Source of the DNA: JBEEJL01 sp049698095
GTDB taxonomy: Bacteria; Pseudomonadota; Gammaproteobacteria; Burkholderiales; JBEEJL01
Length of the DNA stretch: 10,949 nt
Assembly (NCBI GenBank): GCA_049698095.1
Contig: JBAVXA010000198.1
Span: 1 to 10,949 of the forward strand
Reading direction: 5' to 3'
The first letter of the stretch is position 1, and the number at the start of each line of letters is the position of its first letter. Made by a program: the position numbers and the translations under genes. The notes under the pieces were generated by a model. That model had not been told where the DNA came from and ran no database searches. It worked only from the letters and a program-made list of their open reading frames with translations. Below, piece after piece: positions 1-6,617 of this stretch.

Positions 1-26
1 ACGCGGTGTTCGCGTTGACATCAATC

Positions 27-31
27 AGGAG
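27..31 (+). promoter_or_regulatory. Ribosome binding site of tsf
   Basis: AGGAG lies 7 nt before the ATG at 39. It fixes the tsf start there rather than at the in-frame GTG at 6, which would add 11 residues that do not look like EF-Ts. Confidence 0.85.
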
Positions 32-38
32 TTTTGAA

Positions 39-929
39 ATGGCTGACATCACCGCAAGTATGGTGAAAGAACTGCGCGAGACAACCGGTCTCGGCATGAT
101 GGAATGTAAAAACGCTTTGGTGGAAACGAAGGGCGACATGAAAGCCGCCGAGGATTTGCTGCGCATTAAGAGCGGCGCCAAGGCAAACAAGGCGGCGGGA
201 CGCGTCGCGGCCGAAGGCGTGGTTGCGGTATTCATCGCGCCCGACGCCAAGTCCGGCGCAATGGTCGAAGTGAATTGCGAAACCGATTTTGTCGCCAAGA
301 ACGACGATTTTCTTGCCATGGCCAAAGGCGTGGCGCAGCTTATCGCGCAGGGCAAAGCAGCGGATGTGGCAGCCCTTGCGAATGAAAAACTCCCCGGCGG
401 CAGCAGCGTCGAAGATACGCGTAAGGCATTGGTTATGAAACTGGGCGAGAACATGACGGTGCGCCGCTTTCAACGTTTTAACGCTGAGGGCAAGCTGGTT
501 GCTTACCTGCATCCGCCGGCAAACAAGATAGGCGTGGTGGTCGATTTCTCCGGCCCCGACGCGCAACTCGGCAAGGATATCGCGATGCACATTGCTGCGA
601 TCAAACCGATATGTCTCAGCAAAGAGCAAGTGCCAACGGAAACCATTGCGCGCGAGCGCGATATCGCCGCCGCACGCGCTGCGGAATCGGGCAAGCCCGC
701 CAATATAGTTGAAAAAATGGTGGAAGGCAGTATTACCAAATTCCTTGCCGAAGTGTCATTGCTTAGCCAACCGTTTGTCAAAGGCGACGGCAAGGAGTCG
801 GTGGAAAAAGTTCTTGCGGGCAAAGGCGCCAAAGTCCATTCATTCACCATGTTCGTGGTGGGCGAGGGGATTGAGAAAGTCACCACGGATTTCGCTGCCG
901 AAGTTGCCGCGATGACGAAAAAAGACTAG
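39..929 (+). CDS. tsf: Translation elongation factor Ts (EF-Ts)
   Basis: Cytoplasmic guanine nucleotide exchange factor that releases GDP from EF-Tu so that EF-Tu can be recharged with GTP. The 296-residue product is slightly longer than the roughly 283 residues of the E. coli protein. The N-terminal UBA-like domain starts MADITASMVKELR, and the first family signature (LRETTGLGMMECKNAL) begins at residue 12. The EF-Tu-contacting motif ETDFVAKN is at residues 81-88 and starts the core domain. A coiled-coil and C-terminal part follow, ending near FTMFVVGEGIEK. The ATG at 39 is chosen because of AGGAG 7 nt upstream and because MADI is the usual N-terminus. In related genomes rpsB precedes it, but that gene lies outside the window. 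pyrH follows after 30 nt. The frame is intact. Identification is by motif recognition and gene order. Confidence 0.98.
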   Translation: MADITASMVKELRETTGLGMMECKNALVETKGDMKAAEDLLRIKSGAKANKAAGRVAAEGVVAVFIAPDAKSGAMVEVNCETDFVAKNDDFLAMAKGVAQLIAQGKAADVAALANEKLPGGSSVEDTRKALVMKLGENMTVRRFQRFNAEGKLVAYLHPPANKIGVVVDFSGPDAQLGKDIAMHIAAIKPICLSKEQVPTETIARERDIAAARAAESGKPANIVEKMVEGSITKFLAEVSLLSQPFVKGDGKESVEKVLAGKGAKVHSFTMFVVGEGIEKVTTDFAAEVAAMTKKD

Positions 930-959
930 TTAAAAACTCTATATTAAGCAAATAGTTAA
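930..959 (+). other. AT-rich tsf-pyrH spacer lacking a clear ribosome binding site
   Basis: This 30-nt gap is mostly A and T. It holds a TATATT (940-945) that resembles a -10 box, but no matching -35 box lies 16-18 nt upstream. No purine-rich Shine-Dalgarno sequence is evident before the pyrH ATG. Initiation may rely on A/U-rich leader binding or on translation continuing from tsf; both are inferences. Confidence 0.4.
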
Positions 960-1676
960 ATGACACCCAAATATAATCGTATTCTGCTTAAACTCTCCGG
1001 CGAAGCCCTCATGGGCGACGATGCTTACGGCATTAATCGCGCGACCATTGAACGCATGGTGCGCGAAATTGCCGGCGTATCGGCGCTGGGCGTGCAGATT
1101 GCGGTGGTAATTGGCGGCGGTAACATTTTTCGCGGTGTAGCGCCTGGCGCCGAGGGAATGGACCGCGCCACCGCCGATTACATGGGCATGTTGGCGACGG
1201 TGATGAATGCGCTGGCGCTGCAGGACGCGATGCGCAAGCAGGGACTCGTCTCGCGCGTGCAATCGGCGCTGAACATCGAACAGGTAGCCGAGCCTTACAT
1301 TCGCGGCAAGGCGATGCGTTATCTCGAAGAAGGCAAGATCGTGATTTTTGCGGCGGGGACCGGCAATCCGTTTTTCACTACCGATACCGCCGCGGCATTG
1401 CGCGGCATGGAAATGAATGTGCAGATTGTGTTGAAGGCGACAAAGGTGGATGGCGTTTATACCGCCGACCCGAAAACCGATGCCGCCGCAACGCGCTACA
1501 AAACAATTACGTTTGACGAAGCCATCGTTAAAAACCTCAAGGTGATGGATGCGACTGCGCTGACGCTCTGCCGCGATCAGAAATTGCCGATCAAGGTATT
1601 CAGCATATTCAAGGACGGCGCGTTGAAACGCGTGGTAATGGGCGAAGACGAAGGAACCCTGGTCAGCATGGCGTAA
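960..1676 (+). CDS. pyrH: Uridylate kinase (UMP kinase)
   Basis: Cytoplasmic hexameric enzyme of the amino acid kinase family. It phosphorylates UMP to UDP with ATP in pyrimidine nucleotide synthesis; the family is typically activated by GTP and inhibited by UTP. The product is 238 residues, close to the usual 240. Visible motifs are the phosphate-binding KLSGEALMG (11-19), GGGNIFRG (52-59), the UMP-binding DRATADYMGMLAT (68-80), GTGNPFFTTDTAAALR (133-148), KATKVDGVYTADP (159-171) and VMDATALTLCRDQKLPIKVF near 195-214. The ATG at 960 is the natural start (MTPKYNRILLKLSGE), but no clear Shine-Dalgarno sequence precedes it; the 30-nt leader is AT-rich. It sits between tsf and frr, the standard order. 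Confidence 0.98.
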   Translation: MTPKYNRILLKLSGEALMGDDAYGINRATIERMVREIAGVSALGVQIAVVIGGGNIFRGVAPGAEGMDRATADYMGMLATVMNALALQDAMRKQGLVSRVQSALNIEQVAEPYIRGKAMRYLEEGKIVIFAAGTGNPFFTTDTAAALRGMEMNVQIVLKATKVDGVYTADPKTDAAATRYKTITFDEAIVKNLKVMDATALTLCRDQKLPIKVFSIFKDGALKRVVMGEDEGTLVSMA

Positions 1677-1758
1677 TTTCGCTGTTGATGCAGTAGCGCA
1701 ACAATCTAGGTGCGGTAAATTTTTTACTGATTTTATTCAATGGATGGTTGGAATTCTC

Positions 1759-2319
1759 ATGACACCTGCCGATATTAAAAAAACCGCTGAACAAAAAATG
1801 CAAAAAAGCCTTGAGTCGTTGAAAGTCGATCTGAGCAAAGTCCGCACCGGCCGCGCCCATACCGGCCTGCTGGACCATGTGATGGTCGATTATTACGGCA
1901 CGCCGACGCCGATCAAGGGCGTGGCGAATATCAATCTGGCCGATGCGCGGACGATTACCGTGCAACCGTTCGAAAAGAAATTGGCCAGCGCGATAGAAAA
2001 GGCGATTCGCGATTCCGACCTCGGCTTGAACCCTTCTTCTCAAGGCGACCTGGTGCGCGTGCCGATGCCCGCGTTGACCGAGGAACGCCGCCGAGATCTG
2101 GCGAAAGTGGTAAAAAGCGAAGCCGAAGGCGCGCGCGTCGCGGTACGCAATATTCGCCGCGATGCCAACGCGCATTTGAAGGATCTGCTTAAGGCAAAAA
2201 CGATTTCCGAGGACGACGACCGTCGCGCTCAGGAAGACATCCAGAAACTCACCGACCGCTGTATTGCCGAAATCGACAAGCAGGTGCAGGCTAAAGAAGC
2301 GGAATTGATGGCGGTTTGA
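1759..2319 (+). CDS. frr: Ribosome recycling factor
   Basis: Cytoplasmic factor that, with EF-G, splits the post-termination 70S complex so that the subunits can be reused. The product is 186 residues, matching the family length of about 185. The fold is a three-helix bundle plus a small domain. Recognisable stretches are KVDLSKVRTGRA (22-33) in helix 1, the small-domain segment YYGTPTPIKGVANI (45-58), the TITVQPFEK region (65-73), and RNIRRDAN (130-137), whose basic residues contact 23S rRNA. The helix-3 end is KQVQAKEAELMAV. I chose the ATG at 1759 (MTPADIKKTAEQKM) with TGGA 6 nt upstream. The in-frame ATG at 1744 would add MVGIL without a ribosome binding site. The gap after pyrH is 82 nt to this start, and uppS follows 19 nt after the stop. 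Confidence 0.97.
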   Translation: MTPADIKKTAEQKMQKSLESLKVDLSKVRTGRAHTGLLDHVMVDYYGTPTPIKGVANINLADARTITVQPFEKKLASAIEKAIRDSDLGLNPSSQGDLVRVPMPALTEERRRDLAKVVKSEAEGARVAVRNIRRDANAHLKDLLKAKTISEDDDRRAQEDIQKLTDRCIAEIDKQVQAKEAELMAV

Positions 2320-2328
2320 CCGCCGCTC

Positions 2329-2333
2329 GGGAG
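2329..2333 (+). promoter_or_regulatory. Ribosome binding site of uppS supporting a TTG start
   Basis: GGGAG lies 5 nt before the TTG at 2339. The only early ATG in frame (2411) is inside the catalytic MDGNGRW motif, so the TTG with this site is the best start. Confidence 0.7.
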
Positions 2334-2338
2334 AAACC

Positions 2339-3115
2339 TTGTCCCTGTTCAAGAGTTCAACCCAGCAAGTGCCAGAGGCGCCAGCCGTGCCGCACCATGT
2401 GGCAATCATCATGGACGGCAACGGGCGCTGGGCGAAAAAGCGCTTTCTGCCGCGCTTCGAGGGCCATCGCCGCGGCGTCGAAACCGTGCGTGAGATCATT
2501 CTTGCCTGCCTCGATCAAGGTGTCGACTATCTGACGCTGTTTGCATTCAGCAGCGAAAACTGGCGCCGACCCGAAGAAGAAGTGTCGGTGTTGATGAAAC
2601 TGTTCATGATGGTGCTGCAAAAAGAAGTAAAAAAATTGCAGGAGAAGAATGTGCGCCTCAAGCTGGTCGGCGATATGACCGCGTTCAGCCCGGAAATCAA
2701 CCGGCTCATTGTCGAATCCGAGCAACTCACGCGTAACAACACGGCGCTAACCTTAAGCATTTGCGCCAACTACGGCGGTCGCTGGGATATAGTGAATGCG
2801 ACCCATCGTTTGCTCGCCGACAAACCGCAACTGGCGCAGAGTTTTACCGAGCAGGATCTAGGCCCGTTTCTCGCCATGGCGCACGCGCCGGAACCGGACC
2901 TGTTCATCCGCACAGGCGGCGAGCAACGCATCAGCAATTTTTTGTTGTGGCAGCTTGCATATTCGGAAATGTATTTCAGCGATGTGTTGTGGCCCGACTT
3001 CGACGCAGCCGAATTGGCCAAGGCGATTGCATCGTACCAACAGCGCGAGCGGCGTTTCGGCCGGACCAGCGAGCAACTGAAGAGCAAACAGGATTTCAAC
3101 GCCGAAACGAAATGA
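2339..3115 (+). CDS. uppS: Undecaprenyl diphosphate synthase (cis-prenyltransferase)
   Basis: Condenses isopentenyl diphosphate units onto farnesyl diphosphate in cis to make C55 undecaprenyl diphosphate, the lipid carrier for peptidoglycan and O-antigen. The product is 258 residues, close to the E. coli length of 253. The diagnostic VAIIMDGNGRWAKK starts at residue 21, with the catalytic metal-binding Asp at 26. It is followed by GHRRGVE (42-48), TLFAFSSENWRRP (66-78), ANYGGRWDI (143-151) and RTGGEQRISNFLLWQLAYSE (191-210), whose Arg residues bind the IPP diphosphate and whose Glu 210 matches the second metal ligand. The C-terminus has RERRFGRT. The start is TTG at 2339, supported by GGGAG 5 nt upstream. 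It shares this block with dxr, which supplies the isoprenoid precursors. Confidence 0.97.
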   Translation: MSLFKSSTQQVPEAPAVPHHVAIIMDGNGRWAKKRFLPRFEGHRRGVETVREIILACLDQGVDYLTLFAFSSENWRRPEEEVSVLMKLFMMVLQKEVKKLQEKNVRLKLVGDMTAFSPEINRLIVESEQLTRNNTALTLSICANYGGRWDIVNATHRLLADKPQLAQSFTEQDLGPFLAMAHAPEPDLFIRTGGEQRISNFLLWQLAYSEMYFSDVLWPDFDAAELAKAIASYQQRERRFGRTSEQLKSKQDFNAETK

Positions 3116-3201
3116 CAAGGCCGTACACATTGAAAAAATATTCAATTAAAACAAATAGTTACCATTATTCGCGCATCGCCGGTCAAGCGGTAATCGGCTG
3201 A
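3112..3201 (+). CDS. Possible 29-residue mini-ORF bridging uppS and cdsA (uncertain)
   Basis: A small frame starts with an ATG that overlaps the uppS stop (ATGA, 3112-3115) and ends in a TGA that overlaps the cdsA start (TGATG, 3199-3203). It therefore fills the whole 85-nt gap between the two genes. The 29-residue product starts MTRPYTLKKYSIK, is basic, has no membrane segment, and matches no family I recognise. No good Shine-Dalgarno sequence precedes it. Its role, if any, could be to carry ribosomes from uppS to cdsA by re-initiation. Chance is a strong alternative: a 29-codon open stretch arises about one time in four in random sequence of even composition. Confidence 0.2.
   Translation: MTRPYTLKKYSIKTNSYHYSRIAGQAVIG
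3130..3159 (+). promoter_or_regulatory. Weak promoter candidate upstream of cdsA
   Basis: TTGAAA (3130-3135) and AATAGT (3154-3159) are 18 nt apart and match the sigma-70 hexamers at 5 of 6 and 4 of 6 positions. They lie in a distinctly AT-rich patch of an otherwise GC-balanced region, 41 nt before the cdsA ATG. This is a pattern match only, and AT-rich DNA produces such matches easily. Confidence 0.25.
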
Positions 3202-4019
3202 TGCTGGGTCAGCGCATCATTACCGCCGTTGTGTTGGTGGCGTTGCTGTTGGCAGCGTTGTTCCTGCTGCCGCAGGACGCCTGGGTACTGTTGGTCGCGC
3301 TGCTGGCGCTTGCTGCAGGATTTGAATGGGCGCGCCTGTCTGCATACAACGCCGGCATGACGGTAATGTTTCTCGCCGGCACGCTGTTCGTGTTCTGGCT
3401 TGCAATCTCATACCAATCTGCGAATAAATATGCGCATGGTTTAGCGCTGTATGGCGTGGCGGCATTATTCTGGTTTCTCGTCGCGCCGCTTTGGCTCGCC
3501 AAGAGTTTCCAAAATAAAAATTCATTGCTCATGGCGCTGACCGGTTGGGTAGTGATCATACCGACTGCGCTGGCCATGGTTTTTCTGCCGCGGCCTTTCG
3601 AATTGCTCGCGTTGATGGCGACGGTGTGGGTGTCCGACATCGCCGCTTACTTTGCCGGACGCACCTTCGGCAAGCACAAATTAGCGCCTTCAATCAGCCC
3701 GGGCAAAACCTGGGAAGGCGTCGCTGGCGCATTGATTGCAACATTGATCTACGCGGAAGGATTGCAGCGCATGGGGTTTTCTTTTTCGCACATACAGCCG
3801 CAAGGATACTCGCTGAAAATCACTGCGCTGTTCATGCTGCTCGCCTGCCTCGGCATACTCGGCGACCTATTCGAATCGTGGATGAAGCGATGCGCTGGCG
3901 TCAAAGACAGCGGCCATATTTTGCCTGGCCATGGCGGCGTGCTCGACCGTATCGATGCGCTCACCTCTTCGCTGCCGATTGCGGCATTGGTGCTCGCGCT
4001 GATGGGGAGCCGGAATTGA
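3201..4019 (+). CDS. cdsA: Phosphatidate cytidylyltransferase (CDP-diglyceride synthase)
   Basis: Integral inner-membrane enzyme that makes CDP-diacylglycerol from phosphatidic acid and CTP, the branch point for phosphatidylethanolamine, phosphatidylglycerol and cardiolipin. The 272-residue product is rich in hydrophobic segments; the first is about residues 6-24, followed by 27-41, 52-70, 81-100, 112-129, and others. The C-terminal family signature runs from about 226 to 252 and contains SWMKR, the invariant KDSGHILPGHGG and DRID. A SPGKTWEG motif is at 166-173. The ATG at 3201 gives MLGQRIITAVVL, as in other CdsA proteins; an in-frame stop at 3156 and the absence of any other ATG, GTG or TTG after it exclude a longer form. 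The ribosome binding site is weak. The end overlaps the dxr start by 3 nt. Confidence 0.97.
   Translation: MLGQRIITAVVLVALLLAALFLLPQDAWVLLVALLALAAGFEWARLSAYNAGMTVMFLAGTLFVFWLAISYQSANKYAHGLALYGVAALFWFLVAPLWLAKSFQNKNSLLMALTGWVVIIPTALAMVFLPRPFELLALMATVWVSDIAAYFAGRTFGKHKLAPSISPGKTWEGVAGALIATLIYAEGLQRMGFSFSHIQPQGYSLKITALFMLLACLGILGDLFESWMKRCAGVKDSGHILPGHGGVLDRIDALTSSLPIAALVLALMGSRN
4004..4009 (+). promoter_or_regulatory. Ribosome binding site of dxr inside the cdsA end
   Basis: GGGGAG lies 6 nt before the TTG at 4016, within the last codons of cdsA. It decides the TTG start in a frame that is otherwise open far upstream (to about 3545) with no homology. Confidence 0.8.
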
Positions 4020-5203
4020 AAAACCTCACCGTCCTCGGCTCGACCGGCAGTATCGGCGTGAGTACGCTGGACGTGGTCGCGCGGCATCCGGATAAATTCA
4101 CTGTTGTCGCGCTGTCGGCGCATTCCAGAACCGAAGAATTGTTCAGGCAGTGTTTTCGCTTCAAGCCGAAGTTCGCCGTAATGCATGATGCGGATAACGC
4201 CGAACTTCTAAGAAAAAAAATCACGCAGGCAGGCTTGCCGACTGAAGTGATGGCGGGACCAGCAGCGCTGGAGCAGATTGCGTCATTGCCAGAAGTGCAC
4301 GCCGTTATGGCGGCGATTGTTGGCGCCGCCGGCCTGCAGCCCACGCTGGCGGCGGCGCGAGCCGGCAAAACAGTGATGCTGGCGAATAAGGAAGCGCTGG
4401 TCATGTCCGGCGGCATCATGATGGATTTGGTCAAGCAACGCGGCGCAACCTTATTGCCCATCGACAGCGAACACAATGCCGTATTCCAGTCCTTACCGCA
4501 CAACTTCGCCGATGGCATGGGCAAAGCCGGCGTGCGCAAAATTGTGCTTACCGCATCAGGCGGACCATTCCGTCAGGCCGACGCGGCGACGATGGCCCGG
4601 GTAACGCCGGAGCAAGCCTGCGCGCATCCGAATTGGGTCATGGGACGCAAAATTTCGGTCGATTCCGCCACCATGATGAACAAGGGCCTTGAGGTGATCG
4701 AGGCGCATTGGCTGTTTAATTGCGGCGCCGATCAAATTGATATCGTCATCCATCCGCAAAGCGTAATCCACTCGATGGTGCAATACACCGACGGCTCCGT
4801 CATCGCGCAACTCGGCAATCCCGACATGCGCACGCCGATTGCTTATGCGCTCGGTTATCCCGAGCGCATCGATGCAGGGGTGGATATGCTCGATTTGATC
4901 AAGACCGCGCGGCTGGATTTCGAGCCATGTGATCGCTCGCGTTTTCCCTGCGTGGAACTGGCCTATCAGGCATTGAATCGCGGCGGTACCGCACCAGCAA
5001 TCCTGAATGCCGCCAACGAAATTGCCGTGGAGCAATTTCTTCAGCACAAGCTCGCGTTCATTAGTATCGCGAAATTAATTGAAGCCACACTTGAACGCGT
5101 CAGCGTCTCGCCTGTCCATATCTTGCAGGACGTTCTGAACGCCGACGACACGGCGCGTCGCACTGCAGCCGAATTGTCGCGGAAAATGAATGCGACCGTC
5201 TGA
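4016..5203 (+). CDS. dxr: 1-deoxy-D-xylulose 5-phosphate reductoisomerase
   Basis: Also called IspC. It converts 1-deoxy-D-xylulose 5-phosphate to 2-C-methyl-D-erythritol 4-phosphate with NADPH and a divalent metal, the first committed step of the MEP isoprenoid pathway. It is the target of fosmidomycin. The product is 395 residues, the usual length. The NADPH-binding GSTGSIG is at 8-14 and ANKEALVMSGG at 123-133. Metal ligands Asp 150 and Glu 152 lie in PIDSEHNAVFQSL, and the third is probably Glu 226 in NKGLEVIEA. TASGGPFR (179-186), HPNWVMGRKISVDSATMMNK (204-223) and LGNPDMRTPIAYALGYP form the substrate region and loop. The TTG start shares TTGA with the cdsA stop, which suggests translational coupling. 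The frame is intact. Confidence 0.97.
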   Translation: MKNLTVLGSTGSIGVSTLDVVARHPDKFTVVALSAHSRTEELFRQCFRFKPKFAVMHDADNAELLRKKITQAGLPTEVMAGPAALEQIASLPEVHAVMAAIVGAAGLQPTLAAARAGKTVMLANKEALVMSGGIMMDLVKQRGATLLPIDSEHNAVFQSLPHNFADGMGKAGVRKIVLTASGGPFRQADAATMARVTPEQACAHPNWVMGRKISVDSATMMNKGLEVIEAHWLFNCGADQIDIVIHPQSVIHSMVQYTDGSVIAQLGNPDMRTPIAYALGYPERIDAGVDMLDLIKTARLDFEPCDRSRFPCVELAYQALNRGGTAPAILNAANEIAVEQFLQHKLAFISIAKLIEATLERVSVSPVHILQDVLNADDTARRTAAELSRKMNATV

Positions 5204-5230
5204 AACACCCGATAGCGAAACGGATTAGAA

Positions 5231-6613
5231 ATGGCACAGAATTTTTTCATCACCATCCTGTCGTTCGTTGCAGCGCTCGGTATTCTGATCTTCTTCCACG
5301 AGCTGGGACATTACCTCGTAGCGCGTTGGTGCGGCGTAAAAGTACTGCGTTTTTCACTCGGATTCGGAAAAGTCATCGCGTCCAAACGTATCGGCGTCGA
5401 CCGGACCGAGTGGTCATTGTCGGCGTTTCCGCTAGGCGGATATGTCAAGATGCTGGATGAGCGGGAAGGGGAAGTCCTACCGCAGGACGTCGGTCGCGCA
5501 TTCAACCGCCAATCGGTATGGAAGCGCATCGCCATCGTGGCTGCAGGCCCCGCTGCAAATTTCCTGCTGGCAATTTTCTTTTACTGGGTGCTGTTCGTGG
5601 TCGGCGCGCCCGGCGTCAAGCCTATACTCGCGCAGCCAGCCAACGGTACGGCCGCATATTCTGCTGGACTGCAAGCGGGCGAACGTATTCTGACTATCAA
5701 CGGCGCAGCCATTCAGACATGGCAGGACGTTCATCTCGCTCTGCTGGGCGAGGCGGTGGAAAGCAAAAAAGCACGGCTGGAAGTGGAAAACAGCAAGGGC
5801 CATTTGAGCGAGCGCAGGCTGGATCTGGAGGGACTGAGCGCGTCCGACCTTGAAGGCGACTTCCTCGGAAAGCTTGGGCTTTTGTTGTTCCGTCCGCCCA
5901 CCAAACCCGTATTCGGAGAATTGATAAGAGGCGGCGCAGCGCAAATCGCCGGAATTCAAGTCGGCGATGAAATCATTGCTATAGACGATAAGGCAATTGG
6001 CGATTGGGAAGAACTGGTTAGACAGGTCGTCGACAATCCGGGCAGTGAATTGCGCTTTACCGTCAAACGCGGAGCGCAGCGCATGGAAATCAATGTCACC
6101 CCGAAAATCGACCAAACCGGCAAAAAAACCGTCGGTCGCATCGGCGCCAGGCCGAAAATCGACCAGGCTCAGTTTGACAAAATGATGACGGAGGTTCGTT
6201 ACGGTCCCCTCATTTCGGTCGGCAAAGCAGTGCAAAAAACCTGGGAAATGTCGATTTTCTCCCTGAAAATGATGGGCAAGATGCTAACCGGAAATCTTTC
6301 ACTCAAGAATATCAGCGGCCCGATTACCATTGCCGATTATGCCGGTCAGTCCGCCAAAGCGGGCAGCCTGCCGTTTATCACTTTTCTCGCAATGATCAGT
6401 ATTAGCCTCGGTGTGCTGAACCTGCTGCCCATCCCATTATTAGATGGCGGACATTTGCTGTATTATGTCGCGGAAATCATCAAAGGTAGTCCGGTGTCGG
6501 AAAGAGTAATGCAAATGGGCCAGCCGGTGGGGATGGTATTACTGGGCTGCCTGATGGTAGTTGCCTTTTATAACGACATTCTTCGCGTCATTAACAGCGT
6601 CATTTCAGGTTGA
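5231..6613 (+). CDS. rseP: RseP-type site-2 intramembrane zinc metalloprotease
   Basis: Inner-membrane protease that, in the E. coli model, cuts the anti-sigma factor RseA within the membrane after DegS to release sigma-E; it also clears remnant signal peptides. The product is 460 residues, against 450 in E. coli. The zinc-binding HELGH is at 23-27 inside the first membrane segment, and the second catalytic part NLLPIPLLDGGHLL is at 397-410, with Asp 405 as the third ligand. PLGGYVKMLDE (67-77) and GPAANF (106-111) are typical. Two PDZ domains lie in the periplasmic part, roughly 128-205 and 222-292. Membrane segments are near 5-22, 100-124, 383-400 and 430-450. The ATG at 5231 is 27 nt after dxr with only a weak ribosome binding site. 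Its place directly before bamA fits an envelope-stress role. Confidence 0.96.
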   Translation: MAQNFFITILSFVAALGILIFFHELGHYLVARWCGVKVLRFSLGFGKVIASKRIGVDRTEWSLSAFPLGGYVKMLDEREGEVLPQDVGRAFNRQSVWKRIAIVAAGPAANFLLAIFFYWVLFVVGAPGVKPILAQPANGTAAYSAGLQAGERILTINGAAIQTWQDVHLALLGEAVESKKARLEVENSKGHLSERRLDLEGLSASDLEGDFLGKLGLLLFRPPTKPVFGELIRGGAAQIAGIQVGDEIIAIDDKAIGDWEELVRQVVDNPGSELRFTVKRGAQRMEINVTPKIDQTGKKTVGRIGARPKIDQAQFDKMMTEVRYGPLISVGKAVQKTWEMSIFSLKMMGKMLTGNLSLKNISGPITIADYAGQSAKAGSLPFITFLAMISISLGVLNLLPIPLLDGGHLLYYVAEIIKGSPVSERVMQMGQPVGMVLLGCLMVVAFYNDILRVINSVISG

Positions 6614-6617
6614 TTTT

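Noticed and set aside
15..43. Perfect TTGACA at 15-20 as a promoter for tsf
   Set aside because: At 17-nt spacing the -10 position would be AATGGC, across the tsf start codon, so it cannot drive tsf.
1715..1727. Small inverted repeat (GTAAA / TTTAC) between pyrH and frr as a terminator
   Set aside because: Only 5 bp of mostly A-T pairs with a 3-nt loop; too weak to stop transcription.
1663..2499. 278-residue open frame on the minus strand opposite frr and uppS
   Set aside because: It lies opposite two clear genes and spans their junction; the composition is that of a codon-bias shadow and no domain is recognisable.
3545..4015. Open frame of about 157 codons running into dxr from inside cdsA, suggesting a longer N-terminus
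   Set aside because: It is out of frame with the clear CdsA coding sequence, shows no family motif, and the TTG at 4016 with GGGGAG upstream gives the normal Dxr N-terminus.
5477..6235. 252-residue minus-strand open frame opposite rseP
   Set aside because: Shadow of the rseP coding frame; no start context or motif supports it.
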